Below are positions 32,343 to 44,281 of a stretch of 64,000 nucleotides of DNA, one piece after another. How positions within the stretch are numbered: the stretch's first letter is position 1; each line of letters begins with the position of its first letter. The notes beneath the pieces are model-generated. The model was not told the DNA's origin. It worked only from the letters and a program-made list of their open reading frames with translations, and made no database searches. This DNA is from Collybiopsis luxurians FD-317 M1 (taxonomy: Eukaryota > Basidiomycota > Agaricomycetes > Agaricales > Omphalotaceae). A program made the position numbers and the translations under genes. The stretch spans positions 237,742 through 301,741 of the forward strand of contig KN834795.1 in assembly GCA_000827265.1 (NCBI GenBank). Reading direction: 5' to 3'.

Positions 32343-34542
32343 GTATGCTATACTTTGATTTGGAGAGGCTGGCTTTTTCAGCCACTTCATCAAGTTAAAT
32401 TTTGGGCCATTAGAATCAGAAGTGTGAAGGGATGAACCTGTCATTGGAAGTGATGTAGAGATTGTCCAAGGTAACATCACATTGATATACTAGTACCAAA
32501 CCTGCCTGGACATTTTTGTTTCCTGCAGTCTCATTGGATGTCACTAAACATGCAAGGCTGGCTTGTTCCACCACTCCAAGTGCAGTCCTGGATTTATGTT
32601 TGGTATTAATTTGCAACATGCTAGTGATTGACATCCACATTACATACCAAATCAATGCCAATCTTTCATGCGGGACAATTTGAGGTACAGACACACTCAA
32701 CAGATCTGTGCAAATGCTCATTCAGAGAAGGTGTCTTCTTTAGCTGGATTAGTTGCTGTCACTGGATGAGAGCAATTTGAATTAAGGAAACTTTGAATTC
32801 AGGAGATCCTGACATTTCTCATTGGGCCTGAGTAGCTCAGGAAGATGAGATGATATTAAGACAGGCAGCGGTAATAACTTGAACTATCTACCTGTAATTC
32901 ATATCTCTGATCACCCTTTTGTAGCTTGTATTCACTGTTGAGTATATGAATAAGGTTTTAACCTGATCTTTAGAGGTTGGCTTTTTCAGCTGCTTCATGA
33001 AGTTGAATTTCCAGTCATTGAACTGGAAAGTATCAAGGGACACACTTGTTGTTTGAAGGGATGTAGATGTCATGGAAAGGTGGCTTCAAAATTGCACAAG
33101 GTGAATTTCACATCAATATCTAGTATCAGATATGTCTTAACACTTTTGTTTCTTACAGTTTCATCAGATTTCTCTAACCTTCCAAACTGAGAGGCTGGCT
33201 TGTTCAGCTGCTTCAAGTCAAGTGCTGACTTGACATCTAGCATTGCCCTTTGATGTGCAAGATTGAATCCAATCTCTACGATGCAATAGCTCAAGGCACA
33301 AGCACACTTAGTGGGTCTCCGCATACTCTGATCATTAGAGGCCAGCTTCTTTAGCTAGTTCAAGTTCACTGCTGCAATTGGACAAGCACTTTGACTTCAA
33401 GCGATCCTGTACTGTCATAGGTGTGAGCTCAAACTGTCTACTCATAATCCCTGTAATTTTATCACTGAGCAGCCTTATATAACTTGTATTCACCAAGAAG
33501 TATATCAATGTCATTATACTTGATCTCAAGAAGCTGACTTTTTCAGCTGCTTTATTAAGTTAAATTTTGGGTCATTGAATCTGAAAGTGCTGAGAATGAC
33601 TTTGTCCTTTTAGTGATGCAGATAAAGGAGAAAATAGCTTCAAGATTGTCATAGGTTTGTTCTTCATTAATATACTAACAACAAAGTTGTCTGAACATCT
33701 TTGCTTCTTGCTATCTCATCAGATTTCCTCAAACATCAATACAGAGCACCTGGCTTGTTCAGCTGCTTTATACAGGGTGTTGGTCTTGATCTCTGGCATT
33801 GCTACATGTTGCGCAAGTGTTCAATGACCACATTATTGCTCAATTCAAAGCCCAATTTCTCTCTTGCATGCCAACACAATGAACTGATGCACTTGATGGG
33901 TCTGTGTATTAAGCTAGCTGCTGCGACTGGACAAGGATCAATTGAGTGTGGCTTCTTTAGCCAGCTCTGGTTACTTCCTGTGAGTGAACAACAAGACTTT
34001 GGAACATCCTGACTTTCCTCATCAGGCCTGAGCAGCTGAGGAAGATGTGAGGTCATTAAGACCAGCGTAGGTAAGAAATCAAACTATCTACCCATAATTC
34101 ATATCTTCAACTTGTAGCTTGTGTTTGCCAGTGAGTATATGGATGTAGCTATACCTTGATTAAAGAGGCTGGCTTATTTGGCCACTTCATTAAGTCAACT
34201 TTCCAGTCATGGAACTCAGAAAGTGCCAAGGGATGAACTTGTCATTGCAAGCATGATGTAGATGAATGGAAAGGTAGTTTCTAGATTGTCAAGGTAAATT
34301 CTACATCAATACAACAGCATTGAATATACCTGAACACTTTTGTTTCTTACAGTCTCAGCAGATTTTCTTAACCTTCCTTACAAGAGGCTGGCTTGTTCAA
34401 CTACTTCATATGGAGGGATCTTGGGCTTGATGTCTGGTATTGCTTCTCACTGCCCAAGTCTTTAACGGCCATGTTATTGTCCAAATTGAAGCCAATCTCT
34501 CGTGTGTGACAGTTCAAGGCACAAACACACACTCGACCAGTG
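32343..34542 (-). repeat. core-repeat array 2, left part (inverted relative to array 1)
   Basis: On + the core appears as AGAGGCTGGCTTNTTNAGC at about 32365, 32545, 32965, 33188, 33342, 33530, 33745, 33945, 34168 and 34383. Long stretches are the reverse complement of 14100-15350 at high identity (for example 33190-33480 against 15345-14900). GT...AG intron-like segments recur, such as AAGGTGAATTTC...TTTCTTACAG (33100-33160). Confidence 0.7.
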
Positions 34543-35228
34543 TGTTAGGACCTTTACTACCTTTGTTGTTAGAAGCTTGTAGCAGGTTCAATGAATAGAA
34601 AGTAATTTATTATACCACAGCCAAGACAGAATACATGATGGGGAGTTGCTACATACAACAAGTGATTGAGTCCTGTACAGTTTGAGTATTTGATATAGAG
34701 GAATGATCCTCGAGTGTTGAATAACAAATCTAGTAGCTCAGTGCAACTAGAAATTGTATATTGAAAGAACTCATTAAGACAGTATTAATGAGGGTTGACT
34801 CGGGAGGTTTGTGACTCAGTGTCTGTTTACCCTATGAGATGGAATATTTGAAAGGCTACAGCAGTCAAATAGTCTTGTTGATCGGTTCGACAAGTGAGAA
34901 GTGGGTATGCCAGTGACTCAGTGTCAATGGGGTTTGCTTGACTCAGTGTTAAGCAGAATAATATTAAAGACTAGTGAACAAGAGAACAGAAACAACACAG
35001 ATCAAGATAGTTCAGGTAATAACAGCATTAGTGTGAGATATGTAAGTACAAGGCTTTTATACTCTGCAGGAAGACATGAGGTCTTGTGAATGGGAGTTGA
35101 CTGATTAGCTTGTCTCAAGGAATGCGTGTCGGAGTTGGGGAGTCTGGGTTGAATGGTAGAACTATTATTGAGTCATGTGGTGAGTGTACTGGTTGGAAAG
35201 AGCAGACAAAATAGTGTAGGGCATAACA
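34543..35228 (-). mobile_element. solo LTR D of the A/B/C family
   Basis: The 686-bp LTR runs TGTTAGGACC...GGGCATAACA on + and is flanked by perfect 5-bp duplications CAGTG (34538-34542 and 35229-35233). It resembles the LTRs of B and C. It arose by insertion into array 2 followed by recombination between LTRs. Element sense is the reverse strand; a TATAAAAG box lies near 35053-35060 in that sense. Confidence 0.92.
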
Positions 35229-35770
35229 CAGTGTCTGTATACTTTGATCAATAAAGGTTGGCTTCTTTAGCTGGCTCAGGTCACTTCTTGTGAGTGAATG
35301 GCAAGACTTAGAACTTTCTTGGGCCCTAGCAGCCCAGGAAGATGAAATGATATTACAACCAGCAGAGATAAGAACTTGAACCATATTCTTGTCATTCATG
35401 TTTCTTACTGTCTTTTTGTAACTTGGATTCACCATTGAGTATATGAATGTCTTATATCCTGATCTTGAGAGGCTAGCTTTTTTAGCTGCTTTGCCCACTG
35501 AACTCAAAAGTGTCAAGGGATGAACTTGTCACTGTAAGAAATGTGGATGAATAGAAGATGGCTTCAAGATTGTCTGAGGTTTAATTCCACACAGGTATAT
35601 TAGTAATGAATGTGCTTGAGCACTTTTGTTTCTTGCAGTCTCACTGGATTTCCCTAAATGTCCAGAAGCTGCTTTAGGTGGGACACTGGTCTGGTCTTGA
35701 CCTGCACAAGTATTCAACAACCACCTTATTGAAGCCAATATCTCCTGCTCAAGAATCAAAAACCTCTAGT
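35229..35770 (-). repeat. core-repeat array 2, right part
   Basis: The array resumes after the solo LTR, with cores at about 35255 (AAGGTTGGCTTCTTTAGCTG) and 35468 (GAGAGGCTAGCTTTTTTAGC), and an intron-like segment ending TTTCTTGCAG at about 35637. Confidence 0.6.
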
Positions 35771-36387
35771 ATGTACCAGCAACAAAGGAGTCCAAGCAGA
35801 AGGTGAGTACTTGGTCCCATTTTCCCTCTGATACAAACTCAGCTCAATCCTTGGACAATCTGCTTACCTATTCTTTGGGAGGTGCAGTGGCCCCTCACCC
35901 TGGTATGCCTATGCCTTTTCCTAATATTCTTTGTTTTACTCAAGGACCTTAATCCAGATATACCTACACCTCCAAGCACCCCTCAGGTGCCCTTGCTCTT
36001 TCCTCATGGCCAGGTGCCACCCCTAATCTGCCACTATGCACTGCTGGACATCCTCAAGGGATCCGTATAATGAAGGACCTTTGAATAATAATCATTGACT
36101 GATTTCCTGCATTGTCATCTCCCAAGGTATGTATATAGCATCCAATTAGTAATTGAAATGGCTCAATCAAACTGCCAGTAATTGCATTGACTAGACTGTG
36201 GACTTAGTCAAGCACCAGTGAACTGAATGTAGCTTTGGCTTTGTTGAGTCATGTGATATGTTTTCTTGTTTACAAAACTCTCATGCCTAAGGCTAAATCT
36301 CAGTCTAATAAGTGCATATTCCAGTACTTCATGTACTTTTAAGCTCAAGATTCACTCAGAGTATCTCTGGTTTCACCTGAGAATTGT
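35771..36387. other. no clear gene
   Basis: Contains a short hydrophobic/proline-rich forward frame (35882-36070: LVCLCLFLIFFVLL then TPPSTPQVPLLFPHGQVPP) that could be a terminal exon; otherwise no features. Confidence 0.3.
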
Positions 36388-36918
36388 TTGCAGTGCACTA
36401 TCATTCTTTGTCCCCTGTTCAGTGTAGTCCCAAATTGCACAGGAGTTTCTCTCTTGGAATTAAGCAGTGCTTTGGGCAAACTAGACTCCCTCTTTCCTGG
36501 ATCTTTCAATCTCATGTTCCAGAACAGAACACCTTTTCTGCAGTATGAACAACTGTTCCAGGTTGCATCCAATGAAGCACTTTCTCCAATCCTTACTGAC
36601 TCATTGTATCATACCTTTAAAGCACTGGTACACTCTATTGGACAGTGTATTGACATCCTAGAACAGGCCCAGAATCTATTGAAAGAAATACTCCTTCAAC
36701 CTGCTCACCATAACCAACTGGCAACTAACAGTATCCATCTCATTTTGAACAACTTAATACAATTCCTAGAGGCTGCATTTTTGGTACGAAGAATGGTGCA
36801 ACTCATGTTCTGGTGTATGCTCAATGTTGACCCTGGTGCAAGTTCTGAAAAGCTTGCAAGTCTTATGGCTTTCATAAGTGAAGGATTGTTAATAATGTGC
36901 TGGTCATTTAAGATCTGA
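36388..36918 (+). CDS. hypothetical ORF, 176 residues
   Basis: No family recognised. It begins MQCTIILCPLFSVVPNCTGV and holds a long helical middle (ALVHSIGQCIDILEQAQNLL, LILNNLIQFLEAAFLVRRM). It is one of the longest open frames outside transposons. It lies about 120 bp upstream of the second Ulp1-like block and may be its N-terminal exon, as copy 1 also has an unknown exon upstream of the protease part. Confidence 0.4.
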   Translation: MQCTIILCPLFSVVPNCTGVSLLELSSALGKLDSLFPGSFNLMFQNRTPFLQYEQLFQVASNEALSPILTDSLYHTFKALVHSIGQCIDILEQAQNLLKEILLQPAHHNQLATNSIHLILNNLIQFLEAAFLVRRMVQLMFWCMLNVDPGASSEKLASLMAFISEGLLIMCWSFKI

Positions 36919-37043
36919 ATCCTCCTATAGCTAAGACAGAGATATCCCAACAACACCAAAATAACAAAGAATGTACTGGGGAGAAACCTTTTGACTCTGG
37001 GTGTCCAGAAATGGCTAGATGATGAAGTCGTCAATCATCTTGT

Positions 37044-37845
37044 TGAAAAATGGTGTACTCAGCCTCTTGCAACACTGGGGATGTCATTTTTTTTGCAGTG
37101 AGGTTCCTATTTCAAGAAGAAGCCTGTAACATTGCATGCAATGTTGGCCAGGTTGGTACTGACATTCAACTGAAACCAGCTTGTAAGATGGGTGAAGAAA
37201 ATGCAGGTAATCACCTCCTCAGGTTAATGTCCCAAATTCAACTCAATACTTTGTCAGTTCTGGCAAAAGTTAGACAAATTCAACCAAGTATACTTCCCCA
37301 TCAATGGGACCAGGTGCTACTGGTGTTCTGCTTTTATTGATTATTGCAGAAAGCATATCAATATTTATGATAGTCTTTGTGAGGAGTATATGTCTAATTG
37401 CAGCAAGTTGCCTGAGCTGCGCAAGAACAGGAAGCTTATGATGGTTTGTTTTCCTGTTCTGCAGTGGGAGTGAGGACAAAAAGGGCTCACTACTTGAACT
37501 TAGCTTTTAATGTGGGTCACCAAAGTTGTGGCAACTCTGCATCCCTGTGGTGAATTGGTTGAACTCACATGCAATGGACAGGGCTGGACATATGATCCTC
37601 ATGCTACAGTGAGTTAGTGTTTTCCTGCTGTTGTTCACAGCTTGTTGACTGAGCCTGAGAGCTTCAGGTTCTGTTCCAATCTAACCAGTATGACTGTGGT
37701 GTCCATACACTTTGGCACCTGAAGCACATTATTGAATTTGGGGCCATGCAGCCAGAAAATTGGAATGACCTCTGTTTCACACAAAATATGGTTAGGAAGT
37801 GGCTGAGATTGGTACAGGAACTATTGGACAAACAGGGCCTTTGAG
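37044..37845 (+). pseudogene. Ulp1-like (C48) cysteine protease, copy 2, degenerate
   Basis: The recognisable parts are INIYDSLCEEYMSN (about 37350-37395), matching the Asp region (IEIFDSW in copy 1), and SNQYDCGVHTLWHLKHIIEF (about 37676-37735), the catalytic-Cys motif. These are followed by an RKWLRLVQELLDKQGL end and a stop at about 37843. The N-terminal substrate and His motifs are not evident. Intron-like gaps lie at about 37443-37461 and 37608-37640. It resembles copy 1 in order and spacing, so the two may be remnants of the same transposon-borne gene. Confidence 0.55.
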
Positions 37846-37918
37846 TTATCTTTTTCTTGCATCAGAATCATTCAGGCAGTATATTGTGCTCGGGGTCTTG
37901 TATTTAGGCATTTTCTAT

Positions 37919-40011
37919 GGGTGTTAACAAAGTAACTTTAAGTTACTTGGGTAACTTAAGTTAACTTGTCGCAACAAAGTTACTTCAAAGTTACTTAAGT
38001 TACTTTTTTTTTCCACACTTGACAGCTAACTTGCCGAGCCTCGGCAGAATGTAAGTCTCATTAAAACTTGCTTTTGACATATTACACATGTTTTTATTGT
38101 CGTTAAAGCATCTCTGTTGAAGAATTCTTTGAATCTCAATGTCATATGAGTGACATGGATGAATTGAATGCCCAATATTGCAAGTTTGACTGAATTTGCC
38201 TTTGTACCATAAAGCATACATAGTGAGCCATCAGCATAAAGTGTCTCTGTGAACATTTCAGTATGCTATTGGTACATTTGATAACACACAGGCCATACTG
38301 ACATCATATTGGGTTTCATCTTTGAGCTTTGGAATGATTGTCAGTATCCATTGGACATTCAGTAAGTAGTGTAATTTTTGGTAAGCAGTGCACCCAGTAG
38401 ATACCATGGCCATTGATTTAATTGAATATTGAAAGCTACTTTGATCACACACTAGACAGGACTGTCCATGATGCCTTCTGGACCATATCATATCCAAGTT
38501 GGCAATATCTATATTAATTATACCTACTCACATCTTTGACTCACGCAACATTACCTATTCTATTCAAACCNNNNNNNNNNNNNNNNNNNNNNNNNNNNNN
38601 NNNNNNNNNNNNNNNNNNNNNNNNNNNNNNNNNNNNNNNNNNNNNNNNNNNNNNNNNNNNNNNNNNNNNNNNNNNNNNNNNNNNNNNNNNNNNNNNNNNN
38701 NNNNNNNNNNNNNNNNNNNNNNNNNNNNNNNNNNNNNNNNNNNNNNNNNNNNNNNNNNNNNNNNNNNNNNNNNNNNNNNNNNNNNNNNNNNNNNNNNNNN
38801 NNNNNNNNNNNNNNNNNNNNNNNNNNNNNNNNNNNNNNNNNNNNNNNNNNNNNNNNNNNNNNNNNNNNNNNNNNNNNNNNNNNNNNNNNNNNNNNNNNNN
38901 NNNNNNNNNNNNNNNNNNNNNNNNNNNNNNNNNNNNNNNNNNNNNNNNNNNNNNNNNNNNNNNNNNNNNNNNNNNNNNNNNNNNNNNNNNNNNNNNNNNN
39001 NNNNNNNNNNNNNNNNNNNNNNNNNNNNNNNNNNNNNNNNNNNNNNNNNNNNNNNNNNNNNNNNNNNNNNNNNNNNNNNNNNNNNNNNNNNNNNNNNNNN
39101 NNNNNNNNNNNNNNNNNNNNNNNNNNNNNNNNNNNNNNNNNNNNNNNNNNNNNNNNNNNNNNNNNNNNNNNNNNNNNNNNNNNNNNNNNNNNNNNNNNNN
39201 NNNNNNNNNNNNNNNNNNNNNNNNNNNNNNNNNNNNNNNNNNNNNNNNNNNNNNNNNNNNNNNNNNNNNNNNNNNNNNNNNNNNNNNNNNNNNNNNNNNN
39301 NNNNNNNNNNNNNNNNNNNNNNNNNNNNNNNNNNNNNNNNNNNNNNNNNNNNNNNNNNNNNNNNNNNNNNNNNNNNNNNNNNNNNNNNNNNNNNNNNNNN
39401 NNNNNNNNNNNNNNNNNNNNNNNNNNNNNNNNNNNNNNNNNGGAATCCAATGTCATGACTTATATCAACAACATATGAAGCAGGGCACAAGTGAACCCAA
39501 ACAACTGTGAGGAAAGGCAGGCTTGTGGCTCAGTTCATATTCTGTGTGCAATGGTTGTCATGCACTAAATGTGTGACCTTTCCTTGCTTGTGCAGGTGCT
39601 AATAAAGATCTGAATTCTGTATACAAACTGTCAGTATTTTATGTTAGTGGCTTATGGATGTTATTATTCACTTGGTCAAACAGCATAACATTGTACCACT
39701 TGACTTATTTTTTCCAGAATAAAAAGAGGTTTATTTGATGAGTCAGTTGAGAATTGAGAGTGAAGCCTTACAGTCTCGGCAATATAAGTCATTTAACTCA
39801 CTACCAATATGGCTCTATTCTCACAATATAGGCTTAAACAGTGACAATAATCTTATTCAATATATCAAAAATGTGTTTTAAGGAAACAAATTTAAGTTTT
39901 AATGAAAAGTCCATTTTGCCGAGGTTCGGCAAGTTAGCTGTCAAGCGCAGGAAAAAAAAGTAACTTAATTATATTAAAAAAGTTACTTGCAGAGTTACTT
40001 TGCGCACACTC
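37919..40011. mobile_element. hAT-like DNA transposon around the sequence gap
   Basis: The left end GGGTGTTAACAAAGTAACTT and the right end (reverse complement GAGTGTGCGCAAAGTAACTC) are imperfect inverted repeats of about 110-135 bp. Both are full of AAGTTACTT/AAGTAAC words and include a palindrome TGCCGAGCCTCGGCA (38033-38047) or TGCCGAGGTTCGGCA (39918-39932). The flanks TTTTCTAT (37911-37918) and TTTTCTAC (40012-40019) form an 8-bp duplication with one change, the size made by hAT transposases. About 870 bp are N. The visible 1.2 kb holds only weak reverse-strand frames (38000-38500), so I cannot tell whether a transposase is present. Confidence 0.7.
38571..39441. other. assembly gap (871 N)
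   Basis: All bases are undetermined. Reading frames drawn across it are meaningless. Confidence 0.99.
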
Positions 40012-41584
40012 TTTTCTACAATTATGATATGCCTACCATTGCATCTATGTCCTAAACAATAATGCTACATTAAACCAGACTGTAGGAGTTGATTCAAATG
40101 GGGACCCTGTACAATTTAAAGGGGAATGCAATCTACCAATTGAAAAAGATTAACAAAGCCAAACTCAGATCTTTTCCTCATTGGATTTTGTCAGTCTAAA
40201 ATGACCAATGGATGCCAATAGACTATTAGGTCATGATCTATGTTGCAATCATAATTTTTAAACAATATTTATGATTATCAGGACAATGTACAAATTGAAT
40301 AGATAATTAAAATGCTGGATCTACTAAAGCAAATTTAGATGATAAAAAGCCAAATTAGTAATTACTTTACTCCTGATTAGAAGAAATGAGCTTTACATGT
40401 GCATCACATGCCTGCACAAGTATATAGATGCCACTGACTCACCTGAAACTAAATGAACTTTCTTTCCTACTACCATGTCCTCTGCAAAGCAGAATTCCAG
40501 TTGGAGCCATTTTTAAAAAAAGGCTTCCTTACTTAACTCAGAGGCAAGGTCCCACTGGAAGGTGGACAACTTTTGCACACAGTTCCCTAACATTTGCGCC
40601 ACTTTCTCCCTCACCTCTAATGACAATGTTTCTTCTTATAATGTGATATTCAACACAATTAAAAAGACTGCAGCTCTGGAGGTGGAAAGAAATTATCAGG
40701 GGATCATGGATATCTATTCCTCACAATACTTCTCCCTGAGCATGTGACTCATTGGGGTAAGTTATAAGCTCAAAGATTTTAACTACTAAGGTGTTTACTT
40801 TGTTGATCTCAGCAAAAACCAAAGACTGAGGATAGAGAGGAGATGGTTAAACTTCTCAACAACATGCCCATATATGCACATTTCTAGAGTACCCTGAACT
40901 TGCGCCACCTGAATATCAGTTTCAACATCAGTGAGCTAACCAAAACTGGATATACACCCTTCTCTGAAATGAAGGGTACTCTGTACAAGTATCCTTTGAT
41001 GATTTTGATGGAGACAAATGATGTAGTATGTGAGCAATATAAAAAGACATTCATTGGGCAGCAGGGGGGATTATATCTCTATTGTGAACTGGGATGAGGA
41101 CAGATAATATTCCATGCTCCAGTCCATACAGATAGCATGTCATTGCTATGCACCAAGTAGTCAACGAGGCTCGAGTCATTATAATGTATGTTCTATCTAC
41201 CTTGGCAAGTTCACAGATACTGAGGCACAATATTTGCAGATTTCAAGATTGAGGTCACTGCATGCTCACAATATACATTTATATGTTGTAACGGCCTGTA
41301 AGTTGAAAGGAACTGGAGAATTCAATAGGCTTGTTTTTAAGAATTCAAATCCACCTCAACTTGAGATACAGAGTGTAGAGGTAATAATGTTTGTCCAGAA
41401 CAGAAATTAGTCTCAAAAGAGGCAGAAGATTGAATGAGGACTTAATACTGTCCAAGCTTCTGCTAAACTATCTCAAACTTGTAAGTTACTGGTTTTTAGC
41501 TGGTAGCATTTCAGCAAGTACAGCAGGTGACTCAGCATCATTGATGATTGATTCCTTCTTGCTTCTGGCTTTCACCAGATGAGG
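40012..41584 (+). pseudogene. unassigned gene debris
   Basis: Protein-like forward stretches occur at 40562-40747 (IFNTIKKTAALEVERNYQGI), 40900-41097 (LNISFNISELTKTGYTPFSE) and 41200-41410 (FTDTEAQYLQISRLRSLHAH, KLKGTGEFNRLVFKNSNPPQ). They could be exons of one decayed gene. I recognise no family. 40012-40400 shows nothing. Confidence 0.25.
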
Positions 41585-43790
41585 TTGGATCATAGTTGGG
41601 CACCTCAGGAAAACAACATAGGTAAGGACTATCTAATCATGATCCATGTCTCTGACAGGTCTTATCAGTTCATATTCATCAGGGAGTATTCAGATATTGC
41701 TTGATCTTGTTTGGCTTGCTTTTTCAGCCACTTCATCAAGTTGCATTTCTGGTTATTGAAAGTGTTGAGGGACAAACTTGCCTCTGTAAGCGATACATGT
41801 AAATGGAAAAATTGGCTTCAAGATTCTTCAAGGTAATTTCACATTGATGTACAAGCAATGAATATGCCTTAATACCTTCATTTCTTGCAATCTCATCAGA
41901 ATTCCTAACCCTCCATACTGGAGGGTTAGCTTGCTTAGCTGGTCTAAGTGGAGTGCTAACTTCATGTCACATTGCTCCTCAATGTGCAAGTCTCCAGCAA
42001 TCACATTATCTACCAAATTGAAGCCAATCTTTTGCGCACGACAGTTCAAGGCACAAACACATTTGATAAACCTCTGTGTACTTTGCTCAATAGAGGCTGG
42101 CTTCTTTAGCCAGCTCTGGTTCCTTCCTGCGAGTGGATGACAAGACTTTGGGACATCCTGACTTTTCTCATCAGGCCTGAGCAACCCTTGAAGATGATAT
42201 GATATTGAGACCAGCATAGGTAAGGACCTGAACTTTTGACCTGGTATTCATGTCTCTGACCACCCTTTTGTAGCTTGTTTTCACTGTTGAGGATATGAAT
42301 GTTGCTATACCCTGATCTTGAGAGGCTGGCTTTTTAAGCCGTCTCATGAAGTCAAACTTTGGGTCATTGAGCTTATGAAGTTACCTGCTGTGACTGAACA
42401 AGAGTACTTTGACTTTAGCAAGTCCTGACTTTCTTTAACAGGCCTGAGTAGCCAAGGAAGATGATATGATATTGAGACTAGCATAGGGAATAGCTTAAAC
42501 TATCTACCAATCATGTGTATCTCTGACTGCCCTTCTGTAGCCTGTATTTGCTGTTGAGTATGCAAATATTGCCATACCTTGATCCTGATTGACTGGCCTT
42601 TTTAGTTGCTTCATGAATTTGGGTCATCAAACTGGAAAGTGTCAAGGGACGTACTTGTCATTGGAAGTGATGTAGACCAATAGAATAGTGGCTTCAAGAC
42701 TGTCTGAGGTAAATTCACTTTGATATACTGGTAATGAACATATCTGAACATCTTTGTCTCTGGCAGTTGTATTCACCAAAGTATACAAATGTCATAATAG
42801 TTTGATCTGGGAAAGCTGGCTTTTTTTAGCCACTTCATTCAGTCAAATTCCAGGTCATTGAACTTGATATTGTTGAGAGATGAACTTGTCATTGGGAGTG
42901 ATGCAGATGTAATGGAAGGGTGGCTCTGATGTTATCTAAGGTACATTCTTCATCAATATACTAACAATGGGAATGCCTTAACTGCTTTGTTTCTTACTGT
43001 CTCATTGGATTTCCTCAAATGTCCATACAGAGTGCTTGGCTTGTTCAACTGCTTTGTATGGAGTACTGGTGTATTGTCACACCTTGTGCAATTGTTCAGC
43101 CATCACATTATGCTTTAATTCAAAGTATACTTCCATTAGTGAGATACTCACTTCTTTAGTTGGTGCAAATTAGTTGCCACAACTGGATGAGAGGACTTTG
43201 ACTTTAGGAGTTCTTGACTTTTCTCATTATGCCTGACCCACTCAGGAAAATGCAATGTCATTAAGACCAGTGTAGGTATAAAATTGAAGTATCTAATCAT
43301 AATTCATATCTTTGATTACCCTTTATAGCTTGTGCTTGCCACCAGTGAGTATATGAATGTTTCTATATCTTGACATGGAGAGGCTGGATTTTCAGCTGCA
43401 TCATCCAGTCAAATTTTGGGTCATTGAACTTGAAAGTGCTGAGGGACAAACTTGTCATTGTAAGCCATGTAGATGAAAGGGAAGGCAACCTCTAGATTGT
43501 CCAAGGTAAATTCCACATTGATATAATAGTAACAAATATCCCTTAACTCCTGGATCTCTTACAGTCTTGTTGAATTTCTTTAACTTTCCATCAGAACACA
43601 CATAGTTTAATCAGTAGAGGCTGGCTTCTTTAGCTGACTCAGTTAATTACTACAAATGGAGAATAAGACTTTGGAACAGCCTCATTATTCTCAGTCATTC
43701 TGCTGTTAGGGAAATGCCTTGGAAAATGTGATAGGTATGTTGGCTGGTTTTACTCATAATGACCTGAATTTGATAAGCTCTGTGCTAGTC
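41585..43790 (-). repeat. core-repeat array 3
   Basis: It has the same orientation as array 2. Cores occur at about 42090 (GAGGCTGGCTTCTTTAGCCA), 42318, 42810 and 43616, with weaker ones at 41725, 41930, 42590, 43035 and 43380. The stretch 43700-43770 (CCTTGGAAAATGTGATAGGT) is the reverse complement of about 15645-15575 in array 1. Intron-like GT...TCTTACAG segments are present (43506-43564). Confidence 0.65.
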
Positions 43791-44281
43791 TTGGTTGCTC
43801 ATGTCCAAGTTCACTGCAAATGCACTGTGCAGGCCTTTTTATACCCAAACCTAGCTTTGGTAGCCACTGCAAGTGCAGCAACCAGAAGTCCAGTATTTTG
43901 ACCCACTCCACTAGATAATATTTTGTACCAAAGCAAAGTACATCTGTGCAAAATCCTTGTGCACTTCAACTGAAGTCCGGGCTTTTTGTCCCATGTCCTA
44001 AGTGACAATATTCACTGTATTTAATTGGATAGATGTAGACTCTTCTATGAATGAATGCAACAATGTCCAAGCTCACACCAGCAAGCTATCTAAAGCTACA
44101 GGCTTCATACACATTGCATTACATAGCCTTACAGTCATGCGACCTATGTTTCAGCATTTGTTCATTATTTAAATTAGTTTCAAGGTTGTTCCTTCCCTTC
44201 TTTAACTTCTTTCAATTTCCTTCTTTTTCCATCTTTCCACTTTCCATTCCTTTTTTCCTTCCTCATTTTAGTGTTCACTTT
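43791..44281. other. no clear gene; pyrimidine-rich leader
   Basis: Ends in a long CT-rich stretch (44185-44275) of the kind that precedes fungal start codons, here the ATG at 44282-44284. No other feature seen. Confidence 0.35.

Noticed and set aside
38499..39510. Four long reading frames of about 300-320 residues on both strands
   Set aside because: They consist almost wholly of N from the assembly gap and carry no information.
43719..44008. Small ORFs with hydrophobic character near 43.8 kb
   Set aside because: They overlap array 3 edges, are short and present on both strands, with no independent support.
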